Source: Cryptomeria japonica (Eukaryota; Streptophyta; Pinopsida; Cupressales; Cupressaceae). From it: a stretch of 64,000 nucleotides of DNA. Below, piece after piece: positions 36,501-47,522 of the stretch; the first letter of the stretch is position 1; each line of letters begins with the position of its first letter. The notes beneath the pieces were generated by a model. That model was not told the origin of the DNA and searched no databases. It saw nothing but the letters and a program-made list of their open reading frames with translations. The DNA is taken from the NCBI RefSeq assembly GCF_030272615.1, contig NC_081410.1:111663433-111727432 (forward strand), written 5' to 3'. The position numbers and the translations under genes were made by a program.

Positions 36501-38140
36501 TGAGTATGACAAAACAATACCCTCCTATTGTTTGTGAACACTGAGTATCTCCGCCACCTCTTGCATGCAAATATCTCTGCTTTGGCAGCACACAGTTACA
36601 TTTTGAGCAGCCAAAGGTCAACCCAGTAGCAATATTCACTCACACGACAATAACTCTTCTGCTTTCTCATGCACATCTTCAACCTACAGGGATTGCAATT
36701 TAAGAACAAGGGGATTTTCAAAGATTTTCAAAGCCAGAGTGAATATAACCGTGGTTGTCACAGAGTATGCTTCCCTCATAATAGAAGAGGAAAATATAAG
36801 TGATAGAAGCAGGCCATGCAAAGGGAGTGTCTGCAGGTGCTCAGCTCTTTGAGAGCAATGAACATTAAATTGCAATCACTATCTTGCAAAACTCTACTTT
36901 TCAATTTCTTCTTCCCCATGATGTCCCACAAATCAGTATATTTAATAGATAGAAGTTGGTTTCCCCATGCTCAAAATGCAGCAGCAACCCCCTCAAAAAC
37001 TGCTGACTAGGATCAATAGTCGTCCCTCGCACCCCGACCCCTGCAAACTTCTAGCACGTCACTCTTAATATTTCCTGCTGCACTTACTTTTAATAAATGT
37101 ATTTGATAAACACTTATTTTACAAAATGTTCTATTTATAAAATACATACTAACTGATGGGGATGTGTGCAGTTAATGCCAAGGCTAGTGTTACAAACCAT
37201 CTTGATGCGCTGTGACAACTGGATCATGCCACTTCTTCCAAGAGCATCTGCAGTCTCAGGCTATATGTTTCTCAGTTTACTCCACATAGAAATGCTTTGT
37301 AATGAATAAAAATTGCACTCAAACCTACTTGTACATAATTTGTCCTAAATCTCAAGTTTGCTCATGTTGTTGGTAACTTGGTATATATATTCTAAGGACA
37401 GTATAAGTAGGAGTCCACTGGGTCAAATATTGAGGCTCCCTGTAAAATATATGCAAGGCCTGATACTTTCGAGGTGTAGCGTTAATGTTTTTTTAGATTG
37501 TGGGATTATGATGAATTTTAGTTTTAATACAGGACTACAAATTCAATCCAAGTCGTGGATTTCTGTGAAAACTACAATTTAGTGGTTGATGTCATACGTA
37601 AATGTTTGTAAGCTCCTATTTGTCCCGTTTAAGGTCTAGATAGTTTATGTGTTGTAAAGGCATCATTAATCCTTCTATCCATCCAGACAATGCACAATTC
37701 TGATATATCTAACTTTTGTTGTGGTTAATTCAAATTGCACTCAGATTTTAGGTTTCTACTCATGCATTTTTCAGTTCTGCTGTGGCATCAAAATAGTAAT
37801 TTAGGCATGTCAAATTGAAGCGTTTGAGCTTACATATATTTGTCAAGTCAATCTTAAACCAGAGTTAAGTTGTATATCTGTCATCTGGAAGATCTTTGAC
37901 ATCTTTAGAAATAGGACTAGTCTCTTTTTTAATTCCATTTCTTTCTTATTGAAAATTACCCTCGAGCATTTATTTTTCTAGATCAGTTAAGAGTTTAAGA
38001 ATCTCATTGTTATAAGCATTCTTCAAATGGATAGAGTCTAACATCTTTATTGCCATTTTTGACAGACCGAGTTGGCAGCATGCCTAGAAAGGGATGGGTT
38101 CAAATCTATTCAAGAAGCTGTTGGTGCTGATTTCAGATAG
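33387..38140 (+). CDS. PYRD: Dihydroorotate dehydrogenase (quinone), 3' part, four exons
   Basis: Mitochondrial class-2 dihydroorotate dehydrogenase oxidises dihydroorotate to orotate, passing electrons through FMN to quinone in the inner membrane (de novo pyrimidine synthesis). The four exons are 33387-33524, 33697-33734, 33851-33950 and 38066-38140 (stop TAG 38138-38140), giving 116 codons in one continuous frame. Visible family motifs: [47 protein letters not shown] and the C-terminal [17 protein letters not shown]. The Gly-rich blocks bind FMN phosphate. All introns are GT...AG. The N-terminal two-thirds (targeting peptide, membrane helix, substrate-binding half) is absent from the window. 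No stops or frameshifts were seen, so probably functional, but a 3' gene fragment cannot be excluded. AATAAA at 38666-38671 is a possible poly(A) signal. Confidence 0.9.
33697..33734 (+). CDS. PYRD: PYRD exon (38 bp)
   Basis: 38 bp encoding [12 protein letters not shown]. It follows a 172-bp intron with acceptor ACTCAG and has donor CAG|GTATGG, ending in phase 2. The splice joins AG to the T of the next exon to make Ser. The GCGGISSG loop binds the FMN phosphate. Confidence 0.92.
33851..33950 (+). CDS. PYRD: PYRD exon (100 bp)
   Basis: The acceptor is TTGTACAG and the donor is AAG|GTACAAG, after a 116-bp intron. It encodes [20 protein letters not shown] through [10 protein letters not shown]. 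Ends in phase 0. Confidence 0.92.
34402..35070. mobile_element. 651-bp TIR element with 9-bp duplication in PYRD intron
   Basis: The element is 34411-35061, flanked by GCAATTAAG at 34402-34410 and 35062-35070. The left end is CTAAGTTACCGGTTC; the right end read inward is TCAGTTACCGGTTC (12 common bases, AGTTACCGGTTC). The left end continues in GGTTCGGATTCGGGTACGG-type repeats, the middle is AT/TA-rich, and the right third is extremely GC-rich and self-complementary (see 34897-34994). No coding capacity: the open frames here read through the GC-rich repeat. The 9-bp duplication and CTA..TTACC end resemble the element at 4353-4729, suggesting one superfamily, probably non-autonomous MULE-like. 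Confidence 0.82.
34897..34994. repeat. 98-bp GC-rich hairpin
   Basis: The left arm 34897-34933 and right arm 34957-34994 are reverse complements over 37 bases with a single one-base insertion in the right arm; the loop is 23 bases. The arms are built of GGGTCC/ACCCGGG/CCAGG words. It lies inside the inverted-repeat element in the PYRD intron. Confidence 0.93.
35205..35697 (-). mobile_element. LTR-like element copy B (inverted, partial)
   Basis: Read on the minus strand from 35697 (TGTAATGTCCCCACTTTG) it matches 16171 to about 16690 over its whole length at clearly lower than perfect identity, including the blocks about CTCATTTGAGA, AGTGCAGATCTGA, CAAAGGGCATA and GATCAGATCAGA. Similarity fades beyond about 35180. 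It lies in the last PYRD intron, 135 bp from the inverted-repeat element. Confidence 0.75.
35698..38065. other. Rest of the last PYRD intron, nothing recognised
   Basis: No gene or clear repeat. Short open frames near 36349 and 36816 lack motifs. The intron ends at TTTTTGACAG before 38066. Confidence 0.55.
38066..38140 (+). CDS. PYRD: PYRD last exon
   Basis: 75 bp including the TAG stop, after a 4115-bp intron (33951-38065). It encodes [20 protein letters not shown] then ADFR, matching the usual C-terminus of plant dihydroorotate dehydrogenase in sequence and length. Confidence 0.92.
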   Translation, partial: TELAACLERDGFKSIQEAVGADFR

Positions 38141-39476
38141 CCGAGGCATGCTAGCAAAAATTATCTGCGTGACATGTTTCATCTGCATATTGTTTGTTCT
38201 AATGGCAGCATGCATTTGTTTATTACCCACCCCAAATTATGGAAGTCAACATTTAGTATTGATGTTACTTATGCAGCTGAGTTTCACTGCTTGTAAGGAG
38301 CTGGTTGAGGTGCTGTCTAAGAAATTATTATTCTTTTATCAGTTGTAAAAGTATAAAAATTCAGGAAATCTTGTTGAGGATATTGTTCATATGTTGCTGA
38401 AGCAACTGCTTTATTTATTGAAGCAATCAAATTTTGCCATGTGCAAGTATTAGATTTTCTGTATTACTTTGGTGAGATTTTTGACAGAAAGATAAGCCTA
38501 TCTTTGGAAGTGTATATGCTGAAAGGTTCATGCAGACTAAGGATGCATGTAAATCTTGTTTACATCAGTACCTTGATATTGTCAGGGTCTTGCCATACAT
38601 AAAGTGGTCATACTTATTGTTGATTTAATGAACTGACTCATTAAATATGATTTATTTTTAATTGTAATAAATGCCCTTGAATTTTATTGAATTTTTTTTT
38701 CTTAACAGATTGATAGAATAGAGTGATGAACTAAATTACTTCCTAAATCTAGCAACTTCACACTCACCAACAAATGTCATGCTAGATGGAAACAAAGACA
38801 GCATTACTTGCATTAAACTGCAAAATCTGCCTGTAAGGCTTACAATGTGCTAAAAGGAGTCGAACTAATTACATAGCACATAATTTGCCAAAAAGGACAG
38901 TTTGTGGCCCTAGATGGATGAAAATTTTTGTTGATCTCGTTCTTTCCTTACCTCTCTGTCTTATGATGGTCTGCATTTTTTGCCCTCACACTTGTCCCTT
39001 GTTAACTTGCTTTCTTGCTCGGATCTTTCAAATTTGGCTGTTTCAGGGCACAAATTTCCTTAAAAAATGGTATGCTTGTGTTTCTGCACATGCGCTACAC
39101 CCTTGCAGAGGTTTGACTTAACCTTTTTTGTCTCAAGTGCCACATGAATGATTGGGTAAGGGTTTCCAATCATCAAAGTCTGATTAGTCATCTGCCAAAT
39201 ATTTTTAGCTTCTTAATGGGTTGTTGAAACAGGATAGGTATGCATTCTGACTTAATTTGTAAGTGTTTGGAACTCTCAATCAAATCTTGATGGAGCTTCT
39301 ATGCATGTCAAGTGTTTGATGAAATGCCAAGATGTATAAAATGCAACCAAGAAAACATGCTGTCCATGATGACACACTAGAAACATAAATTAAGACAACT
39401 TGTACAAAAGATATTGCCTGCTGTCATTGTGTGTCATGTATGTATATGTGTGTGCACACACACACACATACATATA
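38141..39476. other. PYRD 3' UTR and downstream spacer
   Basis: No coding signal. A candidate AATAAA lies at 38666-38671. Near 39440-39470 there is a GTGTGTGCACACACACAC tract running into a TA-rich tract at the border of Copia element 2. Confidence 0.5.
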
Positions 39477-40586
39477 TATTGGTATTATGAATGACTTTGT
39501 CATGTGTTACATTGGTTTTGTCATTGATATCAACACTTATCTTTTTGGAGGTCTACATTGTTGATTTGACACTCTGGTTATATTGGTTTGTTGATGAACC
39601 ATCACATTGTGGTCTCGGTATGGATATTGGCTTATGCACAGTTATCAGTATATGTTTCACCGGTAGCTTAAGAAGTTGATGATGACTTGTTATCATCTAG
39701 AGATCATTTGGTTATGTTGAAGACATGGATTAGATGTTTGCATTTGACGTTTTGCATATTGGATCGATCGGGTTCACATATTTGCCTTAACCGGTAGATA
39801 GGTCCAAGTTATGAATCGGCATAAGAAATCATGTTTCAGATCTGCATGACACGTTTTGGAAATGGTTTATTGATTGGATAATGTGTAAATGTATCGAGGC
39901 CGACATATTGTATTACACCAAGACTTATTTTGTAATTGATTTAAATGTAATATCTTTTAGGATCTAACCTAATGATTAGGTCTTAGGTTTTGTATAAATA
40001 ATTGTAAGATCTTATTTGGAAGTAGTGTGCATGTATTGAAGATTATTGTGAAGAGCGAAAACAAGCAGATCCTTGTGCGAATCACGCAGATATTATTCGA
40101 AGGATGAAGGAAACGTTATGAAGGTGTTTGGTCCTCATGCACAGAGCTTAAACTGATACTGAGTTCGACATTGAAGATGCTAAATTGAAGCAGTACATTG
40201 TAATTGGATTTAACCATCCAACTATGTAGTCAGTGAGACTCTTAATTTTGTGATTGAGCAATGAGTTTTAGGCGGTTGGCCTTTCTGCATGTGCAAACCC
40301 CATTATTGTATTCACTTACTATCTATAGTAGTATCATCTGATTGTGGGTAAGGTTTCTCACCGTGGTTTTTCCCTTTACAGGGTTTCCACGTCAAAATCT
40401 CTGTAATGTGTTGTGGATTTTGTTTTGTTTTTTCTTTCATGCATTAAGTTGTACCGGTAATACTTTAACTATTAATCTGTTTTACCGACATTGAGTTTTA
40501 AGTTGGAATAATTTGTTTTGGGTTGCAATTTATTGACAACTGATTCACCTCCCCCACCCCTCAGTTGTCTTTCCTAGTTCCTAACA
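39477..40586 (+). repeat. 5' LTR of Copia element 2
   Basis: Aligns with 45121-46227 along its whole length. The outermost TG is TA here (39477), while the inner end is a normal CA (40585-40586). TATAAATA at 39993-40000 is a good promoter box and is kept in the other LTR (45637-45644). Differences between LTRs are almost all transitions. Confidence 0.92.
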
Positions 40587-40588
40587 AT

Positions 40589-40600
40589 TGGTATCAGAGC
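40589..40600 (+). other. Primer-binding site, Copia element 2
   Basis: TGGTATCAGAGC two bases after the 5' LTR; the standard Copia site for initiator methionine tRNA. Confidence 0.95.
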
Positions 40601-40643
40601 CTAATCCTCTTTTTGTGGAAGCCTAACAGCTTGAGGAGATCTT

Positions 40644-41531
40644 ATGGTAGCAAATATTTTTAGGAAGAATAGTCTCAAACTTGATGGAACTAACTATGGT
40701 ATATGAAAGATCATAATGGAGACACATCTGAATTGCATTGGAAGAGATATATGAGATGTTACAAAGAATGACTATGTTGCTCCTAATCAGAATAACCCTA
40801 ATCCATCAACCTTGACTAAAGACTTGGAGAATGATTGCAAAGCAAGAGAAACACTTCTGAGTGCATTATCAGATCAACAAATCATGGGATTATCAGACAG
40901 ATCTACAACAAAAGCTATTTGGGACAAATTGGAAACATTGAATGAAGGAGATTCCACTGTCAAAATTGCAAAATTGGAATGTTACCAGGTCAAGTATGAA
41001 AATTTAAAAATGGAAGAGGATGAAAGAATTTCGGCATTTATGGAAAGAGTTAATGAAATTGTTTTAGGAATACAATGTTGTGGAGGATCTTTAAGTGAAG
41101 ATGAAATTGTTTCTAAAGTTTTAAGAGCTTTGCCATCGGTTTACAAAATGAAAGTGACAGCTATTAATGTGTTGAGAACAATATCTAATACATCAGTATC
41201 TAGAGATACACTGGTTGGAAAACTTTTAGCATTTGAGCTTGAAGAATTTGGTTCTGTTGCTACAGTCAAGATTGATATAGCCTTCAAAGCATCAACATCA
41301 TCATCATCATCTGACAAATCTGATTGGAAAACACTTTATGCAAAAGAACTTGAAGATATCAGAAGAGAAAATGAAGAACTTGAAGCACTATTTGCAAGGA
41401 AGATGCCTAATGGTCCAACAGGAAGTAAGTATGAAGGTAAAACACCTTTCAAATGTTCTAATTGCAATAAAGTTGGTCATATGACGTCTAGGTGTCCTGA
41501 TAGACATTCAAGACTAAGAGATGAGACATAG
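40644..41531 (+). pseudogene. gag: Copia element 2 gag
   Basis: Starts at ATG 40644 with the usual gag opening (LKLDGTNYG near 40674). Two TGA codons (40704-40706, 40752-40754) fall where Trp is expected. The helical gag domain follows (WDKLETLNEG, ISAFMERVNEIV, VLRALPSVYKMKV), then a Glu-rich stretch and a CX2CX4HX4C zinc knuckle (CSNCNKVGHMTSRC, about 41454-41495) that binds nucleic acid. A TAG at 41529-41531 ends the open part, but the same frame continues into the protease. Confidence 0.93.
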
Positions 41532-43334
41532 AGAACATATAAGCCTAACCCTGACTATCAGAGATACAGATTTGAGAAAAACAAAGATAAGTCATGTTAC
41601 TATGTAGATGAAGGTGTTACAAATGATTCTAATGAAGATCCAACAGATAGTGGATGAACATTTGTTGCAATAAAAGAAGATCAACCGACACCTATTGTCA
41701 AACCGGTAGAGCAGACATTGGCAACAAAAAATGAAGAAAAAGATGAATGGATCATTGATAGTGGATGCTCGCATCATATGACTGGTGATAAAAGCAAATT
41801 CTTATCATTATAGGAATATCATGGAGGTCAAGTAAGATTTGGAGATGATAAAGCTTGTTTAATCAAAGGAAGAGACACTATATCTTTGGATGGTAAGCAC
41901 AATATTGACAATGTTTATTATGTTGAAGGTTTAAAGCATAATCTTTTGAGTGTTGGTCAGTTAGTAGAAAAATGATTTCAATTACAATTCAAGAATAGAA
42001 AATGCAAAATCATAAACCGAACTGGATTGGAGATTGCAACCGGTAATCAGACTAAAGGTAATATCTTTAACTTGAATACCAACGATAAGTCATGTTTGAT
42101 TGTTCAGATTGATGAAAGTTGGTTATGCCATAAAAGACTCTGTCATGTGAATTTTGATTGTATTGTAAAGATCAATTCAACCAAGGCAGTAAGGGATACA
42201 CCTAAGATCGTGAAACCTCATAATCTGGTATGTAAGAAATGCCAAATAGGAAAATAAGTCAAAACAACATTTAAGAGCATTTATGAGAAATCCAATAATA
42301 TTCTTGATTTAATTCATATTGATTTATGTGGTCCAGCAAGAACAAGGAGTCCTCAAGGTGATAGATACTTTATGCTTATAATTGATGATTATTCTAGAAT
42401 GTGTTGGGTTACTTTACTCAGGGAGAAATCATAAGTTTTTGGGAGATTCAAGATATACGAGGCAATGGTAGAGAATGAAACCGACAAGAAAATCAAATGT
42501 TTGAGATCTGATCAAAGAGGAGAATTCACATCTAGGGAATTCAATGCATAGTGTGAAGTGAATGAAATCAAAAGACAACTATCGGCACCCCAGACACCTC
42601 AGCAGAATGGAGTTGTCGAAAGGAAAAACATAACTATACTGGATGCAGCAAGAACCATGATGATGGAAGCAAATGTACCTCATATGTACTGGAGAGAAGT
42701 AGTAAATACAACGGTTTTTACTTTCAACAGAGTTCACATCAAAGGTGAAACCGGTAATACCCCTTATGAACTATGGTTCGGTCATATTCCTACTCTTAAA
42801 TATTTCAGAATATTTGGAAGCAAATGCTATATTAGGAGAGATGAGTCTATTGGCAAATTTGATCCTAGAAGCGATGAAAGAATATTTCTTGGTTATTCAA
42901 CTAGAAGCAAGACATATAGATGTTATAATAAAAGATTGCAGAAAATCATTGAAAGTACTAATGTGAACATAGATGAACATTTTAGAGGAGAATCAAGATC
43001 TATAGGTTCTGAACTGGCAGTAGAAATGATTATAAATGAACCAACACGGATTGCAGTAGAACAAAATGAAGAACCAGTAACACCGACATCATCAGAGAAC
43101 TCAACTGTGACTGAAGAACAACAACCTGTGAATGGAAATCAGAATAAACCCAGGTATCTAAGATTGAATCATTCAGAAAATCAGATAATTGGAAATAAAA
43201 ATCAAGGTGTTATGACAAGAGGAAGATTGGCAAATGAAGAGGTATGTTTAATTTCTCAAGTTGAACCAACATCAGTTGTTGAAGCATATAAAGATAAACA
43301 TTGGATAAAAGCAATGGAAGAAGAATTAGAATAG
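41532..43334 (+). pseudogene. pol: Copia element 2 protease and integrase
   Basis: Same frame as gag throughout. The protease active-site text WIIDSGCSHHMTGD is near 41748-41790. The pre-integrase region has WLCHKRLCHVNF and CKKCQIGK (42120-42255). The integrase core shows HIDLCGPARTRSPQGDRYF, DDYSRMCWV, a changed SDQRGEF block (usually SDNGGEF), then PQTPQQNGVVERKN (about 42588) and LGYSTRSKTYR. The stops are single codons (41655, 41811, 41973, 42255, 42432, 42549, 43332) with no frameshift, so mutation is by base change only. Confidence 0.93.
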
Positions 43335-44798
43335 ATTGAAAAGAATAATACCTAGACATTAGTTCCCCGACCTAAAGACAAAAATGTAATTGGGACTAAA
43401 TGGGTATTTAGAAATAAACTTAATGAAGACGGTAAAATAATCAAAAACAAAACAAGATTAGTTTGTAAAGGTTATTCTCAGAAAGAAGGAATTGATTATA
43501 ATGAAACCTTTGCACCGGTAGCCAGAATTGAAGCAGTAAGATCGTTTCTTGCATTTGCAGCTCACAAAAACTATAAGGTTTATCAAATGGATATAAAATG
43601 TGCATTTTTGAATGAAGATCTTGAAGAAGAAGTTTACATTGAGCAGCCTGATGGATTTTCATTAACAAATGATAAGGATTTGGTTTGCAGATTAAGAAAA
43701 GCTTTATATGGATTGAAGCAAGCTCCTAGAGCTTGGTATGCTAGACTGGATAAATATCTTTTAAATCTAGGATACACAAAAGGTAATGCTGACAATAGTT
43801 TGTATTACAAAATTACCAATGATAACATTTTGGTTATTGAAGTATGTGTGGATGATATCATTTTTGGAGGAGAAGAAGAGCTATTCAAAGACTTTGCTAA
43901 TAAGATGCAGGAAGAATTTGAAATGTCTATGATTGGAGAGATAACTTTTTTTCTAGGTTTGCAGATTTCTCAAACAAATAAAGGTATATTCATTTGCCAA
44001 ACAAAATACTTGAAGGAACTTTTGAAGAAATTTGGAATGGAAAACTCCAAACCGGTAAGCACTCCTATGACTACAACAGATAAATTGGCATCAAAGGATG
44101 ATTCAACTCTTATAAATCTGACAAGGTACAAATCTATGATTGAAGGGTTATTGCATTTGACACAAACCATACCTGATATAATGAATGCCATATGTATTGT
44201 TTCAAGATTTTAAAGCAATCCTAAAGAAAATCATGAAACTGCAGTAAAAAGAATTTTCCGGTACTTGCAAGGCACAACAAATCTTGGTTTATGGTATCCT
44301 AAGGATGACAATTTTGAGTTCTGTGTATATATAGATGCAAATTGGGCAGGAGATGTGGATGACAGAAAGAGTACCACTGGTGGAGCATTCTTTTTTGGCA
44401 GAAGATTAATTTCATGGATCAACAAGAAGCAGACCTGCACATCACTATCTACAACAAAAATAGAATATGTTGTAGCAGCAACTAATTGCACTCAGGTATT
44501 ATGGATCAAACAAATGTTGAAGGATATCAAGGTAAAATGCAATGAACCAGTAATTATTTACTGTGATAACTCAACAACAATAGATATATCAAAGAATCCG
44601 ATATTTCACTCTAAAACAAAACATGTTTCTATTAAGTATAATTTTCTGAAAGAAAATGTTGAAGCAAATGAAGTGAGATTGGTTTATGTGAACACTAAAG
44701 AGAAAATTGCAGATATTTATACAAAGCCTTTGCTTAAGGAAACATTTGAATTTCTCAGTGAGAAGCTTGGGGCGATCACCCCACTGATAGAGACTTAA
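43335..44798 (+). pseudogene. pol: Copia element 2 reverse transcriptase and RNase H
   Basis: Continues in the same frame. RT blocks: [64 protein letters not shown]. The catalytic site reads CVDD (43844-43855) instead of the usual YVDD, keeping both aspartates. RNase H: YIDANWAGDVDDRKSTTG, then STTKIEYV (usually STTEAEYV), YCDNSTTIDI and IADIYTKPL. It ends TAA at 44796-44798. Stops at 43353-43355 and 44211-44213. Part of 44150-44210 is weakly conserved. Confidence 0.93.
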
Positions 44799-44877
44799 AT
44801 GATACAGATTGACATCAAACCGACAGGGACTAACATAATTTTATTTTTTGGTTTTGATGAAGGAGAGCTATTGCTCA

Positions 44878-45120
44878 GGGGGAGTAGTTAGCTATATGTT
44901 ATGTTTTGATTTTTAACTGCTTTGACATTTGATGTCAAAGGGGGAGAGATGTCTATGGAAAAACATTGTACTTTGAAAATGTATTTTGGTTTTGGTTATA
45001 CTGTTTCTATTTTTGGTACAGAACTTTGTGTTGATCTAGTTAGGGGAGATTGTTGGCATCATGTTTTGGCACTTAGATGTTTTTCCATCTAGTGTTGCCA
45101 TCAATGCCAACGGGGGAGAT
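44878..45120 (+). other. Polypurine tract and upstream look-alikes, Copia element 2
   Basis: The polypurine tract that primes plus-strand synthesis is GGGGGAGA at 45112-45119, just before the 3' LTR. Look-alikes lie at 44878-44884 (GGGGGAG), 44940-44949 (GGGGGAGAGA) and 45043-45049 (GGGGAGA). The last is followed by TGTTGGCATCATG at 45051, closely resembling the true LTR start TGTTGGTATTATGG at 45121, exactly 70 bp downstream. Confidence 0.75.
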
Positions 45121-46227
45121 TGTTGGTATTATGGATGACTTCGTCATGTGTTGCATTGGTTTTGTCATTGATGTCAATACTTATCTTTCTGGAGGTCTAC
45201 ATTGTTGATTTGGCACTCTGGTTATATTGGTTTGTTGATGAACTGACACATTGTGGTCCCGATATGGATATTGGCTTATGCACAGTTATCGGTATATGTT
45301 TCACTGACAACTCAAGAAGTTGATGATGACTTGTTATCATCTGGAGATCATTTGGTTATGTCGAAGACATAGATTGGATGTTTGCATTTGACGTTTTGCA
45401 TATTGGATTGATCGGGTTCACATATTTGCCTTAATCGGTAGATAGGTCCAGGTTATGAACCAACATAAGAAATCATGTTCCAGATCTGCACAACACGTTT
45501 TGGAAATGGTTTATTGATTGGATAATGTGTAAATGTATTGAGGCTGACATATTGTATTACACCAAGACTTATTTTGTAATTGATTTAAATGTAATATCTT
45601 TTGGGAGCCGACCTAATGATTTGGTCTTAGGTTTTGTATAAATAATTGTAAGATCTTATTTGAAAGTAGTGTGCATATATTGAAGATTATTGTGAAGAGC
45701 GAAAACAAACAGATCCTTGTACGAATCACGCAGATATTATCTGAAGGTTGAAGGAAAGGTTATGAAGGTGTCTGGTCCTCATGCACAAAGATTAAACTGG
45801 TACTAAATCCGACATTGAAGATGCTAAATTGAAGCAATACATTATAATTGGATTTAACCATCCAATTGTGTAGTCAGTGAGACTCCTAATTTTGTGATTG
45901 AGCAGTGAGCTCTAGGCGGTTGGCCTTTCTGCATGTGCAGACCCCATTATTGTATTCACTTACTATCTGCAGTAGTATCATCTGATTGTGGGTAAGGTTT
46001 TCCACCGTGGTTTTTCCCCTTACAGGGTTTCCACGTCAAAATCTCTGTGTCATGTGTTGTGGATGTTGTTTTGCTTTCTGTTTCATACATTAAGTTGTAC
46101 CGATAATACTTTAACTATTAATCTGTTTTACTGGCACTGAGTTTTAAGTTGGAATAATTTGTTTTGGGTTGCAATTTATTGACAATTGATTCACCCCCCT
46201 CTCAGTTGTCCTTCCCGGTTCCTAATA
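45121..46227 (+). repeat. 3' LTR of Copia element 2
   Basis: Starts TGTTGGTATTATGG and ends CCTAATA, where the final CA has become TA. TATAAATA at 45637-45644. It is followed by a (TA)n run (46226-46246) that continues the pre-existing microsatellite. Confidence 0.92.
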
Positions 46228-46249
46228 TATATATATATATATATATTGT

Positions 46250-47274
46250 AATGATGAAAAAGGGAGGAGGAGGGGATCAAGTGGAAAGCTTTACCCTCCT
46301 CAAGAATGGCATTTAAAAGAGGGGGGTTGAATTTACTAGATCCAATATCAATGGAAAGAGACTGAATGCTAAGTGAATTGACAATGAATTTGGAAAGTAA
46401 AAGTAACCCCTCTTTTAGAATGGATAGGATGAATTAAGTGAATTGAGACAAAGTGTAAAGACAATTAAGAAATGATTATAACTTGAGATAGAAATGCGGG
46501 ATGAAGCTGTGCACCTAGAATTAGTAGTAAAATGCCAAGACAAAGCTCCCCTATAAATTTGAGAGAAAGTTTCCGGGACTGTGTTGAAAGTGTACTTAGT
46601 CCTCCGAAAAATTCGTGCGCCGAAAAGGTTTTTTTTGTCTCTGAGAATGAAGCTTGAATCTTCAAATACAGCTGTGCACCTGCAACCTCAAGAGAGGATG
46701 CAATTAGAATGTTGATAGAGTTGTTTGAAAGGATATGTATAATTGAATGCTTTGAATATTGATAGGGATGTCTTCTTCAATGGTTGAATCCTTGACTTGA
46801 ATGAAACACCTAGCCTTGAAAGGAGACTTGAGATGCTCAATGCTTGAAAGGAATGCTTGAATGCTTGAATGCAATTTCACTTAGGATCACAATTTACACT
46901 TGTTTTTCCAATTTCGCTTATTGAACCTCTATTGTACCTATCCAAATGAGAGGGGAAAATGCATCTTATATACTTGCTAGTTAGGGTTTGTCACTGATTT
47001 TCCGTCTTAGACCGACATAGAAAACCTTCTTCCTGCTTCCTATTGACAAACCCAATGCAGGATTTGAGTGGAGGGGGCCCAAAATAGGGCAAGGACAAGG
47101 GCGCCACACCCCTATCCTGCCCTAATCGACTAGGACAGGAAGTGCAGGATGCGAGGAAATGCATGTTTCGGGAGGTGGGAGCATGTCTCGGGTCTCCAAT
47201 CAGGCTTAGGGATTCGCTTCACCAATGTGAAGACCTAAATGCGGTCGAAAATTGCAGGGACGCAATTTTATGAT
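46250..47274. other. No gene recognised
   Basis: Non-coding. The phrase AATGCTTGAATGC/GACTTGA is repeated loosely at 46740-46870, and the section resembles transcribed LTR sequence, but no partner copy was found. Confidence 0.4.
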
Positions 47275-47391
47275 GTTACATACATACATACATACATACA
47301 TACACACATACATACACATATATACATACACATATATACATACACATATATACATACATATATATACATATATATACACACACATACATAC

Positions 47392-47423
<32 letters not shown>

Positions 47424-47522
47424 GTATACACACACACATACACACACACACGTACATACATACACACACACATATACATACATACATACATACATATATA
47501 TACATACACACACACACACATA
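47275..47522. repeat. Compound (CATA)n/(CA)n/(TA)n microsatellite
   Basis: About 245 bp of mixed CATA, CACA and TATA units. All frames on both strands are open across it, which produces meaningless Tyr/His/Thr or Cys/Val/Tyr-rich open frames. Confidence 0.97.

Larger units (their letters stand above)
39477..46227 (+). mobile_element. Ty1/Copia LTR retrotransposon 2 (complete, dead)
   Basis: 6.75 kb: 5' LTR 39477-40586, primer-binding site 40589-40600, one long gag-pol frame 40644-44798 with stops, polypurine tract 45112-45119 and 3' LTR 45121-46227. Domain order gag-protease-integrase-RT-RNase H is Copia. It sits in a CA/TA microsatellite, so the target duplication cannot be told from the repeat. 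It belongs to a different Copia lineage from element 1: the LTRs are unrelated and the polyprotein differs substantially. Confidence 0.94.
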
